64,000 nucleotides of DNA from Eubacterium plexicaudatum ASF492 (GCF_000364225.2 NZ_AQFT02000001.1:5623501-5687500), one strand, 5' to 3'. Positions 47,097 through 58,022 are shown, counted from the first letter of the stretch. Program-made: numbers and translations. Notes: generated by a model not told the origin, from the sequence alone.

Positions 47097-47774
47097 ATGG
47101 TAAAGAAAATCCGGCTGCTCGGGATGGAGATTGATAATTTTACACTGCGGGAAGAGATGAAAAAGAGCAAATCGTTTTACGATAAACAGGAATTAAACAT
47201 CATTCGGACCGTATCCGTAAAAATGCTCAGCATGGCGGCTCAAAATCAGATCGTACGGGATGGAATCGCGCAGGCGGATCTGATTGTTGTCGGCGACAGG
47301 GAGATTTTAACGGAAGCAGGCATCTATTCCACACAGCGTCTGCGGGAAGCAAGCGAACAGGAATTTATGACGGAGTTTTTAAAGGAAAGCATTCACTGTA
47401 GCGGAAGTTTTTTTCTTGTAGCGCAAAGTCAGGCAGAACTTGCTTCTTTTTTGAAATATTTAAAAATAAAGTATGAAAATATGCGGATAGTGGGAAACTA
47501 TGTATTAGACGCATGTGGAAAAGAATATGATATGATGATTAACGAAATCAATGCGGCAGCGCCGGACATTATTCTGTCTGCGCTTTCTTCTCCGCAGGAA
47601 GATGCATTTTTGATGCAGGAAAAAGCTAAAATTAGTGCCAGGGTCTGGTATTCCGTAGGCACGGATTTTAGGGTGGCACAAAAGAAGCCGTCTTTTTTCT
47701 GTCGGTTTCAACAGTTGATTCATAAAGGACGCTTTAAAAACGTAATACACAATTATGAGGACAGACATGAATAA
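47097..47774 (+). CDS. WecG/TagA/CpsF-family glycosyltransferase
   Basis: 225 aa, GT26 type (MAAQNQIVRDGIAQADLIVVGD, EFLKESIHCSGSFFLVAQSQ, PDIILSALSSPQEDAFL). Family members add N-acetylmannosamine or related sugars to undecaprenyl-linked intermediates of wall teichoic acid or capsule. GAGGTAAC precedes the ATG. It overlaps yitT by 8 nt. Confidence 0.82.
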   Translation: MVKKIRLLGMEIDNFTLREEMKKSKSFYDKQELNIIRTVSVKMLSMAAQNQIVRDGIAQADLIVVGDREILTEAGIYSTQRLREASEQEFMTEFLKESIHCSGSFFLVAQSQAELASFLKYLKIKYENMRIVGNYVLDACGKEYDMMINEINAAAPDIILSALSSPQEDAFLMQEKAKISARVWYSVGTDFRVAQKKPSFFCRFQQLIHKGRFKNVIHNYEDRHE

Positions 47775-48627
47775 AAATAGAAGAATCATACGCTCATATC
47801 TGTTGATTGCGGCAGGAACAGGTATCATGGCGTTTGCAATAAAAAGTACGTACGATCCAATCGGGCTTGTAACCGGCGGATTTACCGGTATCGGAATTAT
47901 GCTGCGCAGACTGACAATGGGATTGATCAAAGGCGGTATTCCAATCTGGGCTACCAATCTCATATTAAATACACCGCTTTTTCTGATTGCGTTTAAATTA
48001 AAAGGCGGCCGTTTTCTGGGCCGTACGATGTTTGCATCGCTGCTGCTTTCTTTTTGGCTTGGCGTAATACCGGATGTCGATCTGGCAGGCGGGGATTATC
48101 TGCTGGCGTCGGTTTACGGCGGTGTGATGACAGGCGCCGGTATCGGACTGGTACTGAGCGCGCAGGTGGCGACAGGCGGGACCGATCTGATTGCGACTTT
48201 GCTGCATATGAAGTTTAAGGCGTATTCCATTGCGCAGATTTTGCAGATTATCGACGGTATGATTATCCTTGCGGGTATATACGTCTGTGGGATTCGTGCT
48301 TCTTTGTATGCGGTATTTGCCGTGTATATTACATCCAGAGTATCGGATTTGATTACGGAAGGGGGAAAGTTTTCAAAGGCCGTCTATATTATATCCGATC
48401 GGTACGAACAGATCGCGGACGCGGTGATGCATCAGATGAACAGAGGTACGACATTGCTGCCGGCAGTCGGCATGTACCGGGGAGAAGAACGCAGTATGCT
48501 GTTTTGTATCGTATCCAAAAAGGAGGTTGTGCAGTTAAAAGAATATATCAGAAATATCGACGTTCATGCATTTGTAATTGTTACGGATGCAAGAGAAGTG
48601 CTTGGGGAAGGTTTTTTGGAATATTAG
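47767..48627 (+). CDS. YitT-family membrane protein
   Basis: 286 aa: five or six membrane helices (DUF161 repeats: DPIGLVTGGFTGIGIML, GAGIGLVLSAQVATGGTDLIA) and a C-terminal DUF2179 ligand-binding-like domain (GMYRGEERSMLFCIVSKKEVVQLKEYI). Transport function is presumed in the family. ATG 47767 with GAGGAC ahead is preferred over 47755. Confidence 0.85.
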   Translation: MNKNRRIIRSYLLIAAGTGIMAFAIKSTYDPIGLVTGGFTGIGIMLRRLTMGLIKGGIPIWATNLILNTPLFLIAFKLKGGRFLGRTMFASLLLSFWLGVIPDVDLAGGDYLLASVYGGVMTGAGIGLVLSAQVATGGTDLIATLLHMKFKAYSIAQILQIIDGMIILAGIYVCGIRASLYAVFAVYITSRVSDLITEGGKFSKAVYIISDRYEQIADAVMHQMNRGTTLLPAVGMYRGEERSMLFCIVSKKEVVQLKEYIRNIDVHAFVIVTDAREVLGEGFLEY

Positions 48628-48785
48628 CACAAAAAAATGTGACTTTCTACTTTATTTTTTTTGCGTTTTGTATTATGATAATTAAAACTGATTTTTTATA
48701 CAAAAAGAAGGAAGGTTTTTTGTGAAATTTTATACAAAAAACAGAATACACAGCAGAAGGTTACTGGAAGAGAAGGAGAAAGAAT

Positions 48786-49873
48786 ATGATATCAAACCAA
48801 ATACTTCAGAATACGATAGACGGGTTAAAGGGGATAACCCGGACTGATTTATGTGTGATTGATACCGAGGGTAAAGTTTTGGCGTCGACATTTACAGATA
48901 GTGAAAGATATAAAGATTCCGCGCTTCTTTTGTGGAATCTCCGGCTGACAGTCAGGTAATGCAGGGGTGCCAGTTTTTCAAAGTATTTGACGAGCATCAG
49001 CTGGAATATGTACTGCTTGCGTATGGAGAGAGCGATGATGTCTATATGATTGGCAAAATCGCCAGCTTTCAGATTCAGAATTTGCTGATTGCATACAAAG
49101 AGCGGTTCGATAAAGATAATTTTATAAAAAATTTACTGTTGGACAATTTGCTGCTCGTAGATATTTACAACCGCGCAAAGAAACTGCACATTGAGGCCGA
49201 CGTGCGCAGAGCGGTTTATATTATCGAAACAAATCGTGAAAAAGACGGCAATGAGCTGGAACGCGTCAGAAGTCTGTTTGGCGGAAAATCCAAAGATTTT
49301 GTGACCGCGGTGGATGAGAAAAATATTATTGTTGTCAAAGAACTGGCAGAAAACGAAGGGTATGAAGATCTGGCAAAAACAGCGGAGGTTATATGGAATC
49401 TGTTTACTTCCGATCTGACCGGCCAGGAACATATTGCATATGGAACCATTGTAGGTGAGATTAAAGAGGTATCCCGTTCTTATAAAGAAGCACGTATGGC
49501 GCTGGACGTTGGCAAAATTTTCTTTGAAGAAAAGGATATTATCGCTTATTCCCAGCTAGGCATCGGACGTTTGATTTATCAGCTGCCGATTCCGCTGTGT
49601 AAGATGTTTATCAAAGAGATTTTTGACGGGAAATCACCGGATGAATTTGATGAAGAGACATTAACGACAATCAACAAGTTTTTTGAAAACAGCCTGAATG
49701 TGTCGGAGACCTCCAGACAGTTATATATTCACCGCAATACGCTTGTATACCGGCTGGATAAACTGCAGAAAAGTACGGGTCTGGATCTTCGGGTATTCGA
49801 AGACGCAATTACATTTAAGATTGCGCTTATGGTTGTAAAATACATGAAGTATATGGAAACACTGGACTATTAG
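48786..49873 (+). CDS. PucR/CdaR-family transcriptional regulator (one frameshift)
   Basis: 362 aa after adding one T near 48924-48930 (gives YKDSALSFVESPADSQVM). An N-terminal sensory region is followed by a GGDEF-like middle domain (HIAYGTIVGEIKEVSRSYKEARMAL) and the C-terminal PucR helix-turn-helix (LNVSETSRQLYIHRNTLVYRLDKLQKSTGLDL). TTTTATACAAAAA occurs twice upstream (about 48694 and 48729). It lies 16 nt before ftsE. GAAGGAGAAAG precedes the ATG. Confidence 0.82.
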
Positions 49874-49889
49874 GAGGATAATCAGATTT

Positions 49890-50648
49890 ATGATTCGTCT
49901 TGAACATGTGAGTAAGTCATACGCAGAAGGGATTCCGGCATTGGATGATATTTCCATTCGGATTGAGGAAGGGGAGTTTGTGTTTGTTGTGGGCGACAGC
50001 GGTTCCGGGAAATCAACCCTGATTAAGCTGCTGCTAAAGGAACTGGAGCCGACAAATGGAAAAATTTACATAAATAATCAGGATGTTGGCAATATCAAAC
50101 GCAGGCAGATACCGGTTTTTCGCCGCCAGATTGGAGTTGTATTTCAGGACTTCCGTCTGCTGAAGGACCGGAATGTCTATGACAATGTAAGTTTTGCAAT
50201 GCATGTAGTAGGCAGCTCAGGCAGAACCATTCGTAAAAAAGTGCCGCAGATGCTGTCGATGGTAGGTCTTGCTGCAAAGTACCGGTCATATCCCAAGCAG
50301 CTGTCCGGCGGGGAGCAGCAGCGTGTGGCAATTGCACGTGCTCTGGTGAATCAGCCTAAGATTCTGCTGGCAGATGAGCCGACCGGAAATCTGGATAATA
50401 ACAATGCCTGGGAAATTATGAACCTGTTGGAAGAAATCAATGCACGGGGAACAACCGTAGTTGTAGTAACACATAATCTGGAAATTGTCCGTATTATGAA
50501 AAAGCGTATCATTGAGATTGACAAGGGAATTATTGTCACCGATGGCGGTGCGGAAAGTACGGAATGGGAAAAAGCGATTACGGATAAGACCAAAGGTGTT
50601 TATCTTATAGGTGATAAAGGATCGGGAGGTTTCTTCGATGAAGATTAG
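49890..50648 (+). CDS. ftsE: Cell-division ABC ATPase FtsE
   Basis: 252 aa: Walker A GDSGSGKST (35-43), signature LSGGEQQRVAIARAL, Walker B ILLADEPTGNLD, switch VTHN. With FtsX it controls wall hydrolases at the septum. The C-terminal extension (GVYLIGDKGSGGFFDED) overlaps ftsX by 11 nt. Confidence 0.95.
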   Translation: MIRLEHVSKSYAEGIPALDDISIRIEEGEFVFVVGDSGSGKSTLIKLLLKELEPTNGKIYINNQDVGNIKRRQIPVFRRQIGVVFQDFRLLKDRNVYDNVSFAMHVVGSSGRTIRKKVPQMLSMVGLAAKYRSYPKQLSGGEQQRVAIARALVNQPKILLADEPTGNLDNNNAWEIMNLLEEINARGTTVVVVTHNLEIVRIMKKRIIEIDKGIIVTDGGAESTEWEKAITDKTKGVYLIGDKGSGGFFDED

Positions 50649-51546
50649 CGGTTTTTTTTACTCTTTGAAGCAGGGATTGATAAATATATGGAGAAATAAG
50701 CTGTTCTCCAGCGCCTCGATTGCAACAATGACAGCCTGTATCTTTTTATTTGGAATTTTTTATTCCATTGTGGCAAACTTTCAGTCAATGGTACAAAATG
50801 TAGAAGAAGGTGTGGCTATTACCGTTTTTTTTGAAGAGGACGTTTCGGAAGAACAGATGCAGGCGATCGGCCAGGCAATTCAGAAGGCTCCGGGAGTATT
50901 GGATAAAAACTATGTATCGGCAGATGAAGCGTGGGAAGAGTTTAAATTGATTTATTTTGAAGGCGATGAGGAAGCAGCCGATACGTTTGGAAAAGATAAC
51001 CCGCTGGAAAAGCTGTCCAGTTATGAAGTATACTTGCGCGATGTGTCCGAGCAGCAGGATCTGGTGAAATATCTGGAATCACTGGCTGGCGTACGTGAGG
51101 TGAAGCAGTCCGAGTCGCTTGCCAATATGCTGGAGGATTTTAATCGTCTGGTAGGATATGTATCCATGGGAATTATTTCCATTTTATTTGCCGTTGCGAT
51201 TTTCCTGATCAGCAATACCGTATCGGTTGGTATTGCGGTCCGCAGAGAAGAGATTGCAATTATGAAACTGATAGGTGCGGCGGATTATTTTGTAAAAGCG
51301 CCGTTTTATGTCGAAGGCATTATGATCGGACTGATCGGATCCATATTGCCTATGGCATTTTTATACAGCATTTATGAAAGGATGATTGATTTTGTTGCTG
51401 AAAAGTTCAGCTTTTTAAATAATCTGATGACATTTTTATCCGTAGAGGAAGTATTTCAGACGCTTGCACCGGTTGCCGTGATTCTTGGCATCGGGATTGG
51501 CTTTGTTGGCAGCGGACTGACCATACGGAAGCATTTAAAAGTGTAG
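50638..51546 (+). CDS. ftsX: Cell-division membrane protein FtsX
   Basis: 302 aa: an N-terminal helix (SIATMTACIFLFGIFYSIV), a large extracellular loop (about 50-165) that recruits hydrolases, and three C-terminal helices. ATG 50638 with GGGAGGT ahead is preferred over 50611. CwlO/PcsB-like hydrolases are its usual targets; the coiled-coil SleB protein at 8422 is a candidate. Confidence 0.93.
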   Translation: MKISGFFYSLKQGLINIWRNKLFSSASIATMTACIFLFGIFYSIVANFQSMVQNVEEGVAITVFFEEDVSEEQMQAIGQAIQKAPGVLDKNYVSADEAWEEFKLIYFEGDEEAADTFGKDNPLEKLSSYEVYLRDVSEQQDLVKYLESLAGVREVKQSESLANMLEDFNRLVGYVSMGIISILFAVAIFLISNTVSVGIAVRREEIAIMKLIGAADYFVKAPFYVEGIMIGLIGSILPMAFLYSIYERMIDFVAEKFSFLNNLMTFLSVEEVFQTLAPVAVILGIGIGFVGSGLTIRKHLKV

Positions 51547-51569
51547 ATACTGGGAAGCGGGAAAGGGAT

Positions 51570-52874
51570 ATGGAGCAGGGAAAGGAAGACAGAGAAGAAT
51601 TACAAAAGACGGAAGTTGTTGTGATGAAATCGGACCATCGGTTTTCCAAAGGTTTTTTAGCGGGTGTTTTATGCATGGCCTGTGTGATGCTGCTGCTTGC
51701 TGCGGCAGCAATATTCTGGCTGCATGGATGGATCAGTCCTGGCGGCAGCATCAGCTACGAAGGCGTGTCCGCGAATATTGTGGACGGTTCCGTGCGGGCA
51801 AAGATTAATGATCTGACAGCTTTGATCAAAGCATACTATTATGAAGATGTAGACGAAGAGGATCTTACGGAAGGGCTTTACAAAGGATTGTTTGCAAGTC
51901 TGGAAGATCCTTATTCGGCTTATTATACGGAAGAAGAATACGAAGAGATGATGATCTCCGCAAGTGCGCAGTACAATGGGATCGGTGCGGTGTTGCAGCA
52001 GGATCCGGAGACGATGCGTGTAAAAATTGTCAAAGTGTACGAAGGAACGCCGGCGGAAAAGGCAGGACTGAAATCTGAGGATACGGTCATTATGGTAGAA
52101 GATATTGATGCGCGTTCCATGGAATTGTCCGAGCTGGTCACACATATTCGCGGCAAAGAAAACAGCAAAGTACGTCTGGTTATTTCCAGAGAAGGAGCGT
52201 TTTCGGAACGGGTGTTTCGGGTAAAACGTGCACAGGTAGATGTACCTACGGTAGAACAGATGATGCTGGAGGATACGATTGGCCTTATAGTGATCAATGA
52301 ATTTGGAAAGGCCACCGGTGCGGACTTTAAAGCCGCGGTTGAAAGCCTGCAGGCGGAAGGCATGGAGAAAATGATTGTGGATCTGCGTGACAATCCGGGC
52401 GGAATGCTGGAAAGCGTGACGGAGGTTATGGACTATATACTGCCGGAAGGTCTGATTGTATATATCGAAGATAAATACGGCAACCGACAGGAAGAAAAGT
52501 CGGATGCGGAGCATTATCTGGATTTGCCGATGGCTGTGCTGATTAATGGCAACAGTGCAAGCTGTTCGGAAATATTTGCCGGAGCTATTCGTGATTATGA
52601 TTATGGGATTCTGATCGGGACGACAACGTTTGGCAAAGGCGTTGTGCAGACGGTACGTCCGCTTGCGGACAACAGCGCCATTAAGCTGACGACTGCAAAA
52701 TATTTTACGCCAAAGGGAGAAAATATTCACGGCACGGGGATTGCACCGGATATTGAGCTGAAATATAAATATTCGGGAACTATAGAAGCGGGAGCTTCGT
52801 ATGATTATACAAAAGACAATCAGGTAAAACGCGCGGTGAAAGAGTTAAAGAAAATGGACGCGAAAGGGCCATAA
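51570..52874 (+). CDS. C-terminal processing protease (S41, PDZ)
   Basis: 434 aa: one N-terminal membrane helix (about 28-50), a PDZ domain (IGAVLQQDPETMRVKIVKVYEGTPAEKAGLK) and an S41 peptidase core (LRDNPGGMLESV, serine in NGNSASCSEIFAGA, lysine in TTFGKGVVQT). CtpA/CtpB family proteases process extracytoplasmic proteins; linkage to ftsEX is common in firmicutes. Confidence 0.9.
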   Translation: MEQGKEDREELQKTEVVVMKSDHRFSKGFLAGVLCMACVMLLLAAAAIFWLHGWISPGGSISYEGVSANIVDGSVRAKINDLTALIKAYYYEDVDEEDLTEGLYKGLFASLEDPYSAYYTEEEYEEMMISASAQYNGIGAVLQQDPETMRVKIVKVYEGTPAEKAGLKSEDTVIMVEDIDARSMELSELVTHIRGKENSKVRLVISREGAFSERVFRVKRAQVDVPTVEQMMLEDTIGLIVINEFGKATGADFKAAVESLQAEGMEKMIVDLRDNPGGMLESVTEVMDYILPEGLIVYIEDKYGNRQEEKSDAEHYLDLPMAVLINGNSASCSEIFAGAIRDYDYGILIGTTTFGKGVVQTVRPLADNSAIKLTTAKYFTPKGENIHGTGIAPDIELKYKYSGTIEAGASYDYTKDNQVKRAVKELKKMDAKGP

Positions 52875-52967
52875 TGAGAAATGTTAGAAGTATCTTGACA
52901 GATGCTTCGTATTTCTTTTATGATAGAAATGCTTTAAAAGAAAAAAATATGGAAAGATGGTGAGAAA

Positions 52968-54078
52968 ATGGTAGAATTTGATCCGTATCGCTATACGCTG
53001 TATACGTTTACAAAACCATTACAGGAACTGAGGGATTCACTTTGACCTCGCTAATAAGAGCAAAAAGGTCGAAGAATTAGAGCGCGAAATGGAAGCGCCT
53101 GACTTTTGGAATGATGCGGAAGCATCCCAGAAGAAAATGAAAGAATTAAAAAGCCTGAAAGATGATATGCAGACTTATACGGAGCTGAAAAACAGGTATG
53201 AAGATATCGAAACGCTGCTTGAAATGGGAGAAGAAGAAGGGGATACCTCTCTGATCCCTGAGATTGAACAATCCGTGCAGGCTTATCAAGAGCAATTTGA
53301 AGCAATACGAATTAAGACACTGCTTTCAGGCGAGTATGATGCAGACAATGCGATTGTTTCTCTGAATGCCGGAGCAGGCGGTACCGAATCGTGTGACTGG
53401 GCATCCATGCTGTATCGTATGTATACGAGATGGGTATCGGACAAAGGATATGAACTGGAAGTGCTTGATTACCATGAAGGAGACGAAGCCGGCATCAAAT
53501 CGGTTACGTTCCAGGTAAACGGGATCAATGCATATGGCTATCTGAAGTCGGAAAAAGGCGTACACCGTCTTGTTAGAATTTCGCCGTTTAATGCAGCCGG
53601 TAAACGTCAGACCTCGTTTGTATCCTGCGATGTTATGCCGGATATCGAAGAAGATGTGGATATTGAGATTAAAGATGAAGATATTCGTATTGATACGTAT
53701 CGCTCCAGCGGAGCAGGCGGACAGCATATTAATAAAACGTCGTCCGCGATTCGTATCACGCATTTTCCTACCGGGATCGTTGTGACCTGTCAGAACGAAC
53801 GGTCACAGCATATGAACAAAGATAAAGCGATGCAGATGCTGAAGGCAAAATTATATCTGCTGAAACAGGAAGAGCAGGCGCAGAAGGAGGCAGGAATCCG
53901 CGGTGAAGTGACAGAGATCGGATGGGGCAATCAGATTCGTTCCTATGTAATGCAGCCATATACGATGGTAAAAGACCACCGTACGAACGCAGAAAGCGGT
54001 AATGTAGGCGCTGTCATGGACGGTGAGCTTGATCCGTTTATTAACGCATACTTAAAATGGATATCTTTGTCAAAATAA
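52968..54078 (+). CDS. prfB: Peptide chain release factor 2 (programmed +1 frameshift)
   Basis: The zero frame encodes MVEFDPYRYTLYTFTKPLQELRDSL and meets UGA at 53043-53045. A +1 shift at CTT-TGA-C gives SLDLANKSKKVEELE and a 369-aa RF2. It has the codon-recognition tripeptide SPF in VRISPFNAAGK and the GGQ motif in SSGAGGQHINKTSS. RF2 terminates at UGA and UAA. The shift is the well-known autoregulatory mechanism, unlike the A/T-run breaks elsewhere in the window. Confidence 0.95.
53040..53046 (+). other. prfB programmed frameshift site
   Basis: CTTTGAC with an internal Shine-Dalgarno-like GAGGGA ending 4 nt upstream. When RF2 is scarce the ribosome pauses at UGA and slips +1. Confidence 0.9.
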
Positions 54079-54095
54079 GTAAGGGAGTAGAGATC

Positions 54096-55298
54096 ATGAT
54101 AAAAATTGCAGTAATGGGCTATGGAACGATTGGCTCCGGAGTAGTTCAGGTGATTGAGACAAATCAGGACAGCATTTGCAGAAAAATCGGTGAAGGCATT
54201 GAGGTAAAATATATTCTTGACCTGCGGGATTTTGAAGGAGATCCGATACAGAGCAGAGTCGTACATGATTATGAAATAATAGCCAAAGACCCGGAAATTG
54301 CGATTGTGGTAGAGAGCATGGGAGGCGTGGAACCGGCTTATACGTTTGTAAAGGCAATGCTGGAAGCAGGCAAAAGTGTAACGACTTCCAATAAAGCGCT
54401 GGTAGCTGCGCATGGAGCCGATCTGATCGCCGCGGCAAAAGAAAAAAATGTCAATTTTATGTTTGAAGCAAGCGTAGGCGGCGGCATTCCGATTATTCGT
54501 GCTTTAAATTCCTGTCTGACAGCCGATCGTATAGAAGAGATCAGCGGTATCGTAAACGGTACGACAAATTATATTCTGTCAAAAATGGCAGATGAAGGCT
54601 GCGGCTTTGAGGAAGTCTTAAAAGAAGCGCAGGAAAAAGGATTTGCGGAAAAGGATCCGACCGCGGATGTGGAAGGACACGACGCCGGAAGAAAGATTGC
54701 CATTTTAACCTCGTTAATCGCCGGAAGACAGGTGGATTTTGAGGACGTATATACGGAAGGCATCAGCAGTATTACGGCTACGGATATTTTGTATGCAAAG
54801 CAGATGGATCGTGTGATTAAGCTGCTTGCGACAAGCAGGCAGACCGGGGATACGTATACGGTTATGGTAGCGCCGTTTCTGCTTCCGAAAGAACATCCGC
54901 TGTATACGGTAAATGGCGTATTTAATGCGGTCTTTGTCCGGGGCAATATGCTCGGAGACGCCATGTTTTACGGCAGCGGAGCTGGCAGTCTGCCGACGGC
55001 AAGCGCGGTGGTGGCAGATGTCGTAGAGCTGGCAAAGCATATCGGAAAGCATATTGAACTGGAATGGCGTCCGGAAAAACTGGAAATTTCCGATTACAAG
55101 AAGCAGACGACAAGATTTTTTGTACGTACATCCGCAGATTCGGCACAGATTGAGCGTATTTTTGGATCCGTCCGTTACATACAGGTACCGGAAGTGTCCG
55201 ACGAGACCGGATTTGTTACATCGGAAATGACGGAAGAAGAGTTTGAAAAGAAAGCTGCGGAACTTGGAGCAGTATTACAGATGATCCGTTTTCATTAA
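54096..55298 (+). CDS. hom: Homoserine dehydrogenase
   Basis: 400 aa: Rossmann motif MGYGTIGSGVV (8-18), EASVGGGIPIIRALNSC, GIVNGTTNYILS and DVEGHDAGRKIAIL are diagnostic. The C-terminal region (TTRFFVRTSADS...) is a short ACT-like domain for threonine feedback. It makes homoserine for threonine and methionine. ATG 54096 with AGGGAG ahead is preferred over 54057, which lies inside prfB. Confidence 0.95.
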   Translation: MIKIAVMGYGTIGSGVVQVIETNQDSICRKIGEGIEVKYILDLRDFEGDPIQSRVVHDYEIIAKDPEIAIVVESMGGVEPAYTFVKAMLEAGKSVTTSNKALVAAHGADLIAAAKEKNVNFMFEASVGGGIPIIRALNSCLTADRIEEISGIVNGTTNYILSKMADEGCGFEEVLKEAQEKGFAEKDPTADVEGHDAGRKIAILTSLIAGRQVDFEDVYTEGISSITATDILYAKQMDRVIKLLATSRQTGDTYTVMVAPFLLPKEHPLYTVNGVFNAVFVRGNMLGDAMFYGSGAGSLPTASAVVADVVELAKHIGKHIELEWRPEKLEISDYKKQTTRFFVRTSADSAQIERIFGSVRYIQVPEVSDETGFVTSEMTEEEFEKKAAELGAVLQMIRFH

Positions 55299-55307
55299 AA
55301 CAACAGC

Positions 55308-55343
55308 AAAAAGGCTGCCAGATTGTATTTCTGGCAGCCTTTT
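55308..55343. terminator. Bidirectional terminator between hom and tex
   Basis: AAAAAGGCTGCCAGA pairs with TCTGGCAGCCTTTT across a 7-base loop; it serves both converging genes. Confidence 0.88.
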
Positions 55344-55344
55344 A

Positions 55345-57487
55345 TTAAATGCCTTTCATCGTAAGCTGAATCCGCTTTCTGCCGATATCTACGCTTAGAA
55401 CTTTTACTTCTACAATATCCCCTACGCTGACTGCTTCCAGAGGATGCTTGATAAAGCGATCGCAAATCTGTGAAATATGTACAAGACCGTCCTGATGCAC
55501 GCCGATATCCACAAAAACACCGAAATCAATGACATTGCGCACGGTGCCTTTTAAAATCATCCCTTCGGTGAGGTCTTTCATTTCCAAAACATCACTTCTT
55601 AAAATTGGCTTTGGCATATCATCACGCGGATCTCTTGCCGGTTTTTCCAGTTCCTTTACAATATCCTGCAGGGTGATTTCCCCGATGCCAAGTTCATCGG
55701 CAAGTTTTGCATAGTCGGTAATTTTTTGGAAATTCCTTTCAGGCTTCCCGTTGTAATATCCTGCGGTTCATAACCAAGCTTTGCCAGCAGTTTTTTTGCG
55801 GCCTCATAGCTTTCCGGGTGTACGGCGGTTGTGTCCAGCGGATTTTCGCCGTTAATAATTCTCGTAAATCCGGCACACTGCTCGTAAGCTTTCGGTCCGA
55901 GCTTTGCTACTTTTAAGAGCTGGGAACGAGAAGCAAACCGTCCGTTCTCTTCGCGGTATGCAACAATATTTTTTGCAACGGTTTTGCTGATGCCGGAAAT
56001 ATATTCCAGAAGGGAAGCGGACGCCGTGTTTAAATCTACGCCGACCTTATTTACACAGTCTTCTACAACGCCGGATAAAGCTTCGCTCAGTTTTTTCTGG
56101 TTCATATCATGCTGATACTGACCGACGCCGATTGATTTCGGATCAATCTTGACCAGTTCCGCCAGAGGGTCCTGCAGACGTCTGGCCATAGATACCGCAC
56201 TGCGCTGTCCTACATCAAAGTTCGGAAATTCTTCCGTTGCCAGTTTGCTTGCGGAATATACGGAAGCTCCGGCTTCATTTACAATAACATATTGAACGGG
56301 ACGTTTGATTTCTTTTAATAAATCTACAATGACCATTTCGGATTCTCTGGAGGCCGTACCGTTTCCGAGAGAAATTAAAGTGACATTGTATTTATCAATT
56401 AATTTTTTCAGAACAGCTTTGGATTCTTCGATTTTATTTTGCGGTGCGGTCGGATAGATGACCGTAGTATCCAGTACTTTGCCGGTCGGGTCTACGACCG
56501 ATATTTTGCAGCCGGTCCGGAATGCCGGATCCCAGCCCAGCACAACCTGATCTACAATAGGCGGCTGCATTAAAAGCTGCTCCAGATTTTTGCCAAATAC
56601 GCGGATAGCGCCGTCTTCGGCGGTTTCTGTCAGACCGCTTCGAATCTCGCGTTCAATGGCAGGAGCAATCAGACGCTGGTAGCTGTCTGCAATCGCTGTC
56701 TGCAAAAACGGCGTTGTGTTCAGATTGTTGTTGGTAATGACCTGCTTCTCCAGATACCGGATAATGTCTTCCTGTGGAGCTTCTATTTTAACGGTCAGTA
56801 TTTTTTCAGATTCTCCGCGATTCAGTGCAAGAATGCGATGACCTGCAATTTTGGAAACGCCTTCTGAAAATTCATAATACATTTCATAGACGGATTCTGT
56901 TTCCGGAACTTTTGCAGTTGACAGTACCAATCCTTTTTTTACGGTCATTTCACGAATACGAATGCGATAATCGGCTTCGTCTGAGATGGCTTCCGCAATA
57001 ATGTCCGAAGCGCCGTTTAAGGCATCATCAACGGTGTTTACTTCTTTATCCGCATTCACAAATGCCTCTGCTTCCTGCTGCAGTGTCCGGTTTGTAAGCT
57101 GGAGCCGAATCAGATTTGCCAGAGGTTCCAGTCCTTTTTCTTTTGCAACGGTAGCACGTGTTCTGCGTTTCGGCCGATATGGCCGGTACAGATCATCGAC
57201 AACGACAAGTGTCTGCGCTGCTTCGATCTGGGCTTTCAGTTCGTCGGTCAGCTTGCCTTGTTCTTCGATACTGGCAATTACCTGCTGTTTTTATCCTCCA
57301 GATTGCGCAGATAATTCAGTCGTTCGGAAAGCTGGCGCAATACTTCATCATTGAGCGAACCGGTTGCTTCTTTTCGGTAGCGTGCGATGAAAGGAATGGT
57401 GTTTCCTTCGTCAATGAGCTTTACGGCAGATTCTGCCTGTCCGGTTCTGATTTGCAGTTCCTGTGCGAGTGTCTTTATAATATCCAT
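55345..57487 (-). CDS. tex: Tex-type RNA-binding transcription accessory protein (two frameshifts)
   Basis: 714 aa after restoring one base at 57288-57292 (EDKKQQVIAS) and one at 55722-55727 (ISKKITDYAK). Domains run N-terminal helical bundle (NTIPFIARYRKEATGSL), YqgF-like RNase H fold (GWDPAFRTGCKISVVDPTGK), helix-hairpin-helix (GVDLNTASASLLEYISGI) and a C-terminal S1 domain (GTVRNVIDFGVFVDIGVHQDGLVHISQ). All domains are intact once corrected. Confidence 0.93.
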
Positions 57488-57613
57488 AGATCACGTACGA
57501 TTCGCATGCTTTCATGCGCCTTTCTGTATTATTTTTCCAATACACCATTATACTGAAAAGTGCATATAGTGTAAACCCGCCCGGCATTGTTTTTTTAAAA
57601 ACTTCATGTTATA

Positions 57614-57660
57614 CTAGAGTGTGTCTTAAACTTGTTTGGAAAAGCACTTTTCAAACAAAG
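57614..57660. repeat. Diverged copy of the dispersed repeat (copy E)
   Basis: CTAGAGTGTGTCTTAAA, then CTTTGTTTG-like arms (CTTGTTTGGAAAAG / CTTTTCAAACAAAG) forming a hairpin that ends at the ribosome site of the next gene. Confidence 0.45.
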
Positions 57661-57674
57661 AGGAGGTAAGTTTT

Positions 57675-58022
57675 ATGAAGTTTGGCAATCTAAGCAGTGA
57701 GATGCAGACAGACAGGCGTTCGCTTCCGATGACAACGGCAGCTGTTGTACTCAGTGTGCTCGCGGTGTGTACGGTCTGCTGTATCTATGTATCTTTTTTT
57801 TGCGGTGTATTGGGTATTATTCTGGCACTGCTGTCCAAAGGCGGTGAGACAACAATGTCACCAAGTGCAAAAACTTCCTGTGTGGTCAGCGTCGCCGCAA
57901 TCGTACTTTCGATTTTGCTCGTTGTTGGCTCTTTTCTGACGCTGATTATGGAATATGGGAGCATCGAAAAGTTCTGGGAAGCCTACATGGAACTGTTAGA
58001 GACTTATAATATCGGCCCGTAA
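57675..58022 (+). CDS. Small membrane protein
   Basis: 115 aa with two or three hydrophobic segments (TTAAVVLSVLAVCTVCCIYVSFFCGVLGIIL; CVVSVAAIVLSILLVVGSFL), similar in layout to DUF4190-type proteins. ATG 57675 follows GAGGAGGTAAG. Function unknown. Confidence 0.7.
   Translation: MKFGNLSSEMQTDRRSLPMTTAAVVLSVLAVCTVCCIYVSFFCGVLGIILALLSKGGETTMSPSAKTSCVVSVAAIVLSILLVVGSFLTLIMEYGSIEKFWEAYMELLETYNIGP

Noticed and set aside
46892..47134. An 80-codon frame between the DnaA boxes and wecG.
   Set aside because: No ribosome site, overlaps the wecG start and its ribosome site, and has no protein-like pattern.
51669..52730. A 353-codon minus-strand frame.
   Set aside because: It lies wholly antisense to the S41 protease, whose domains are clear; its composition is that of a reverse-complement shadow.
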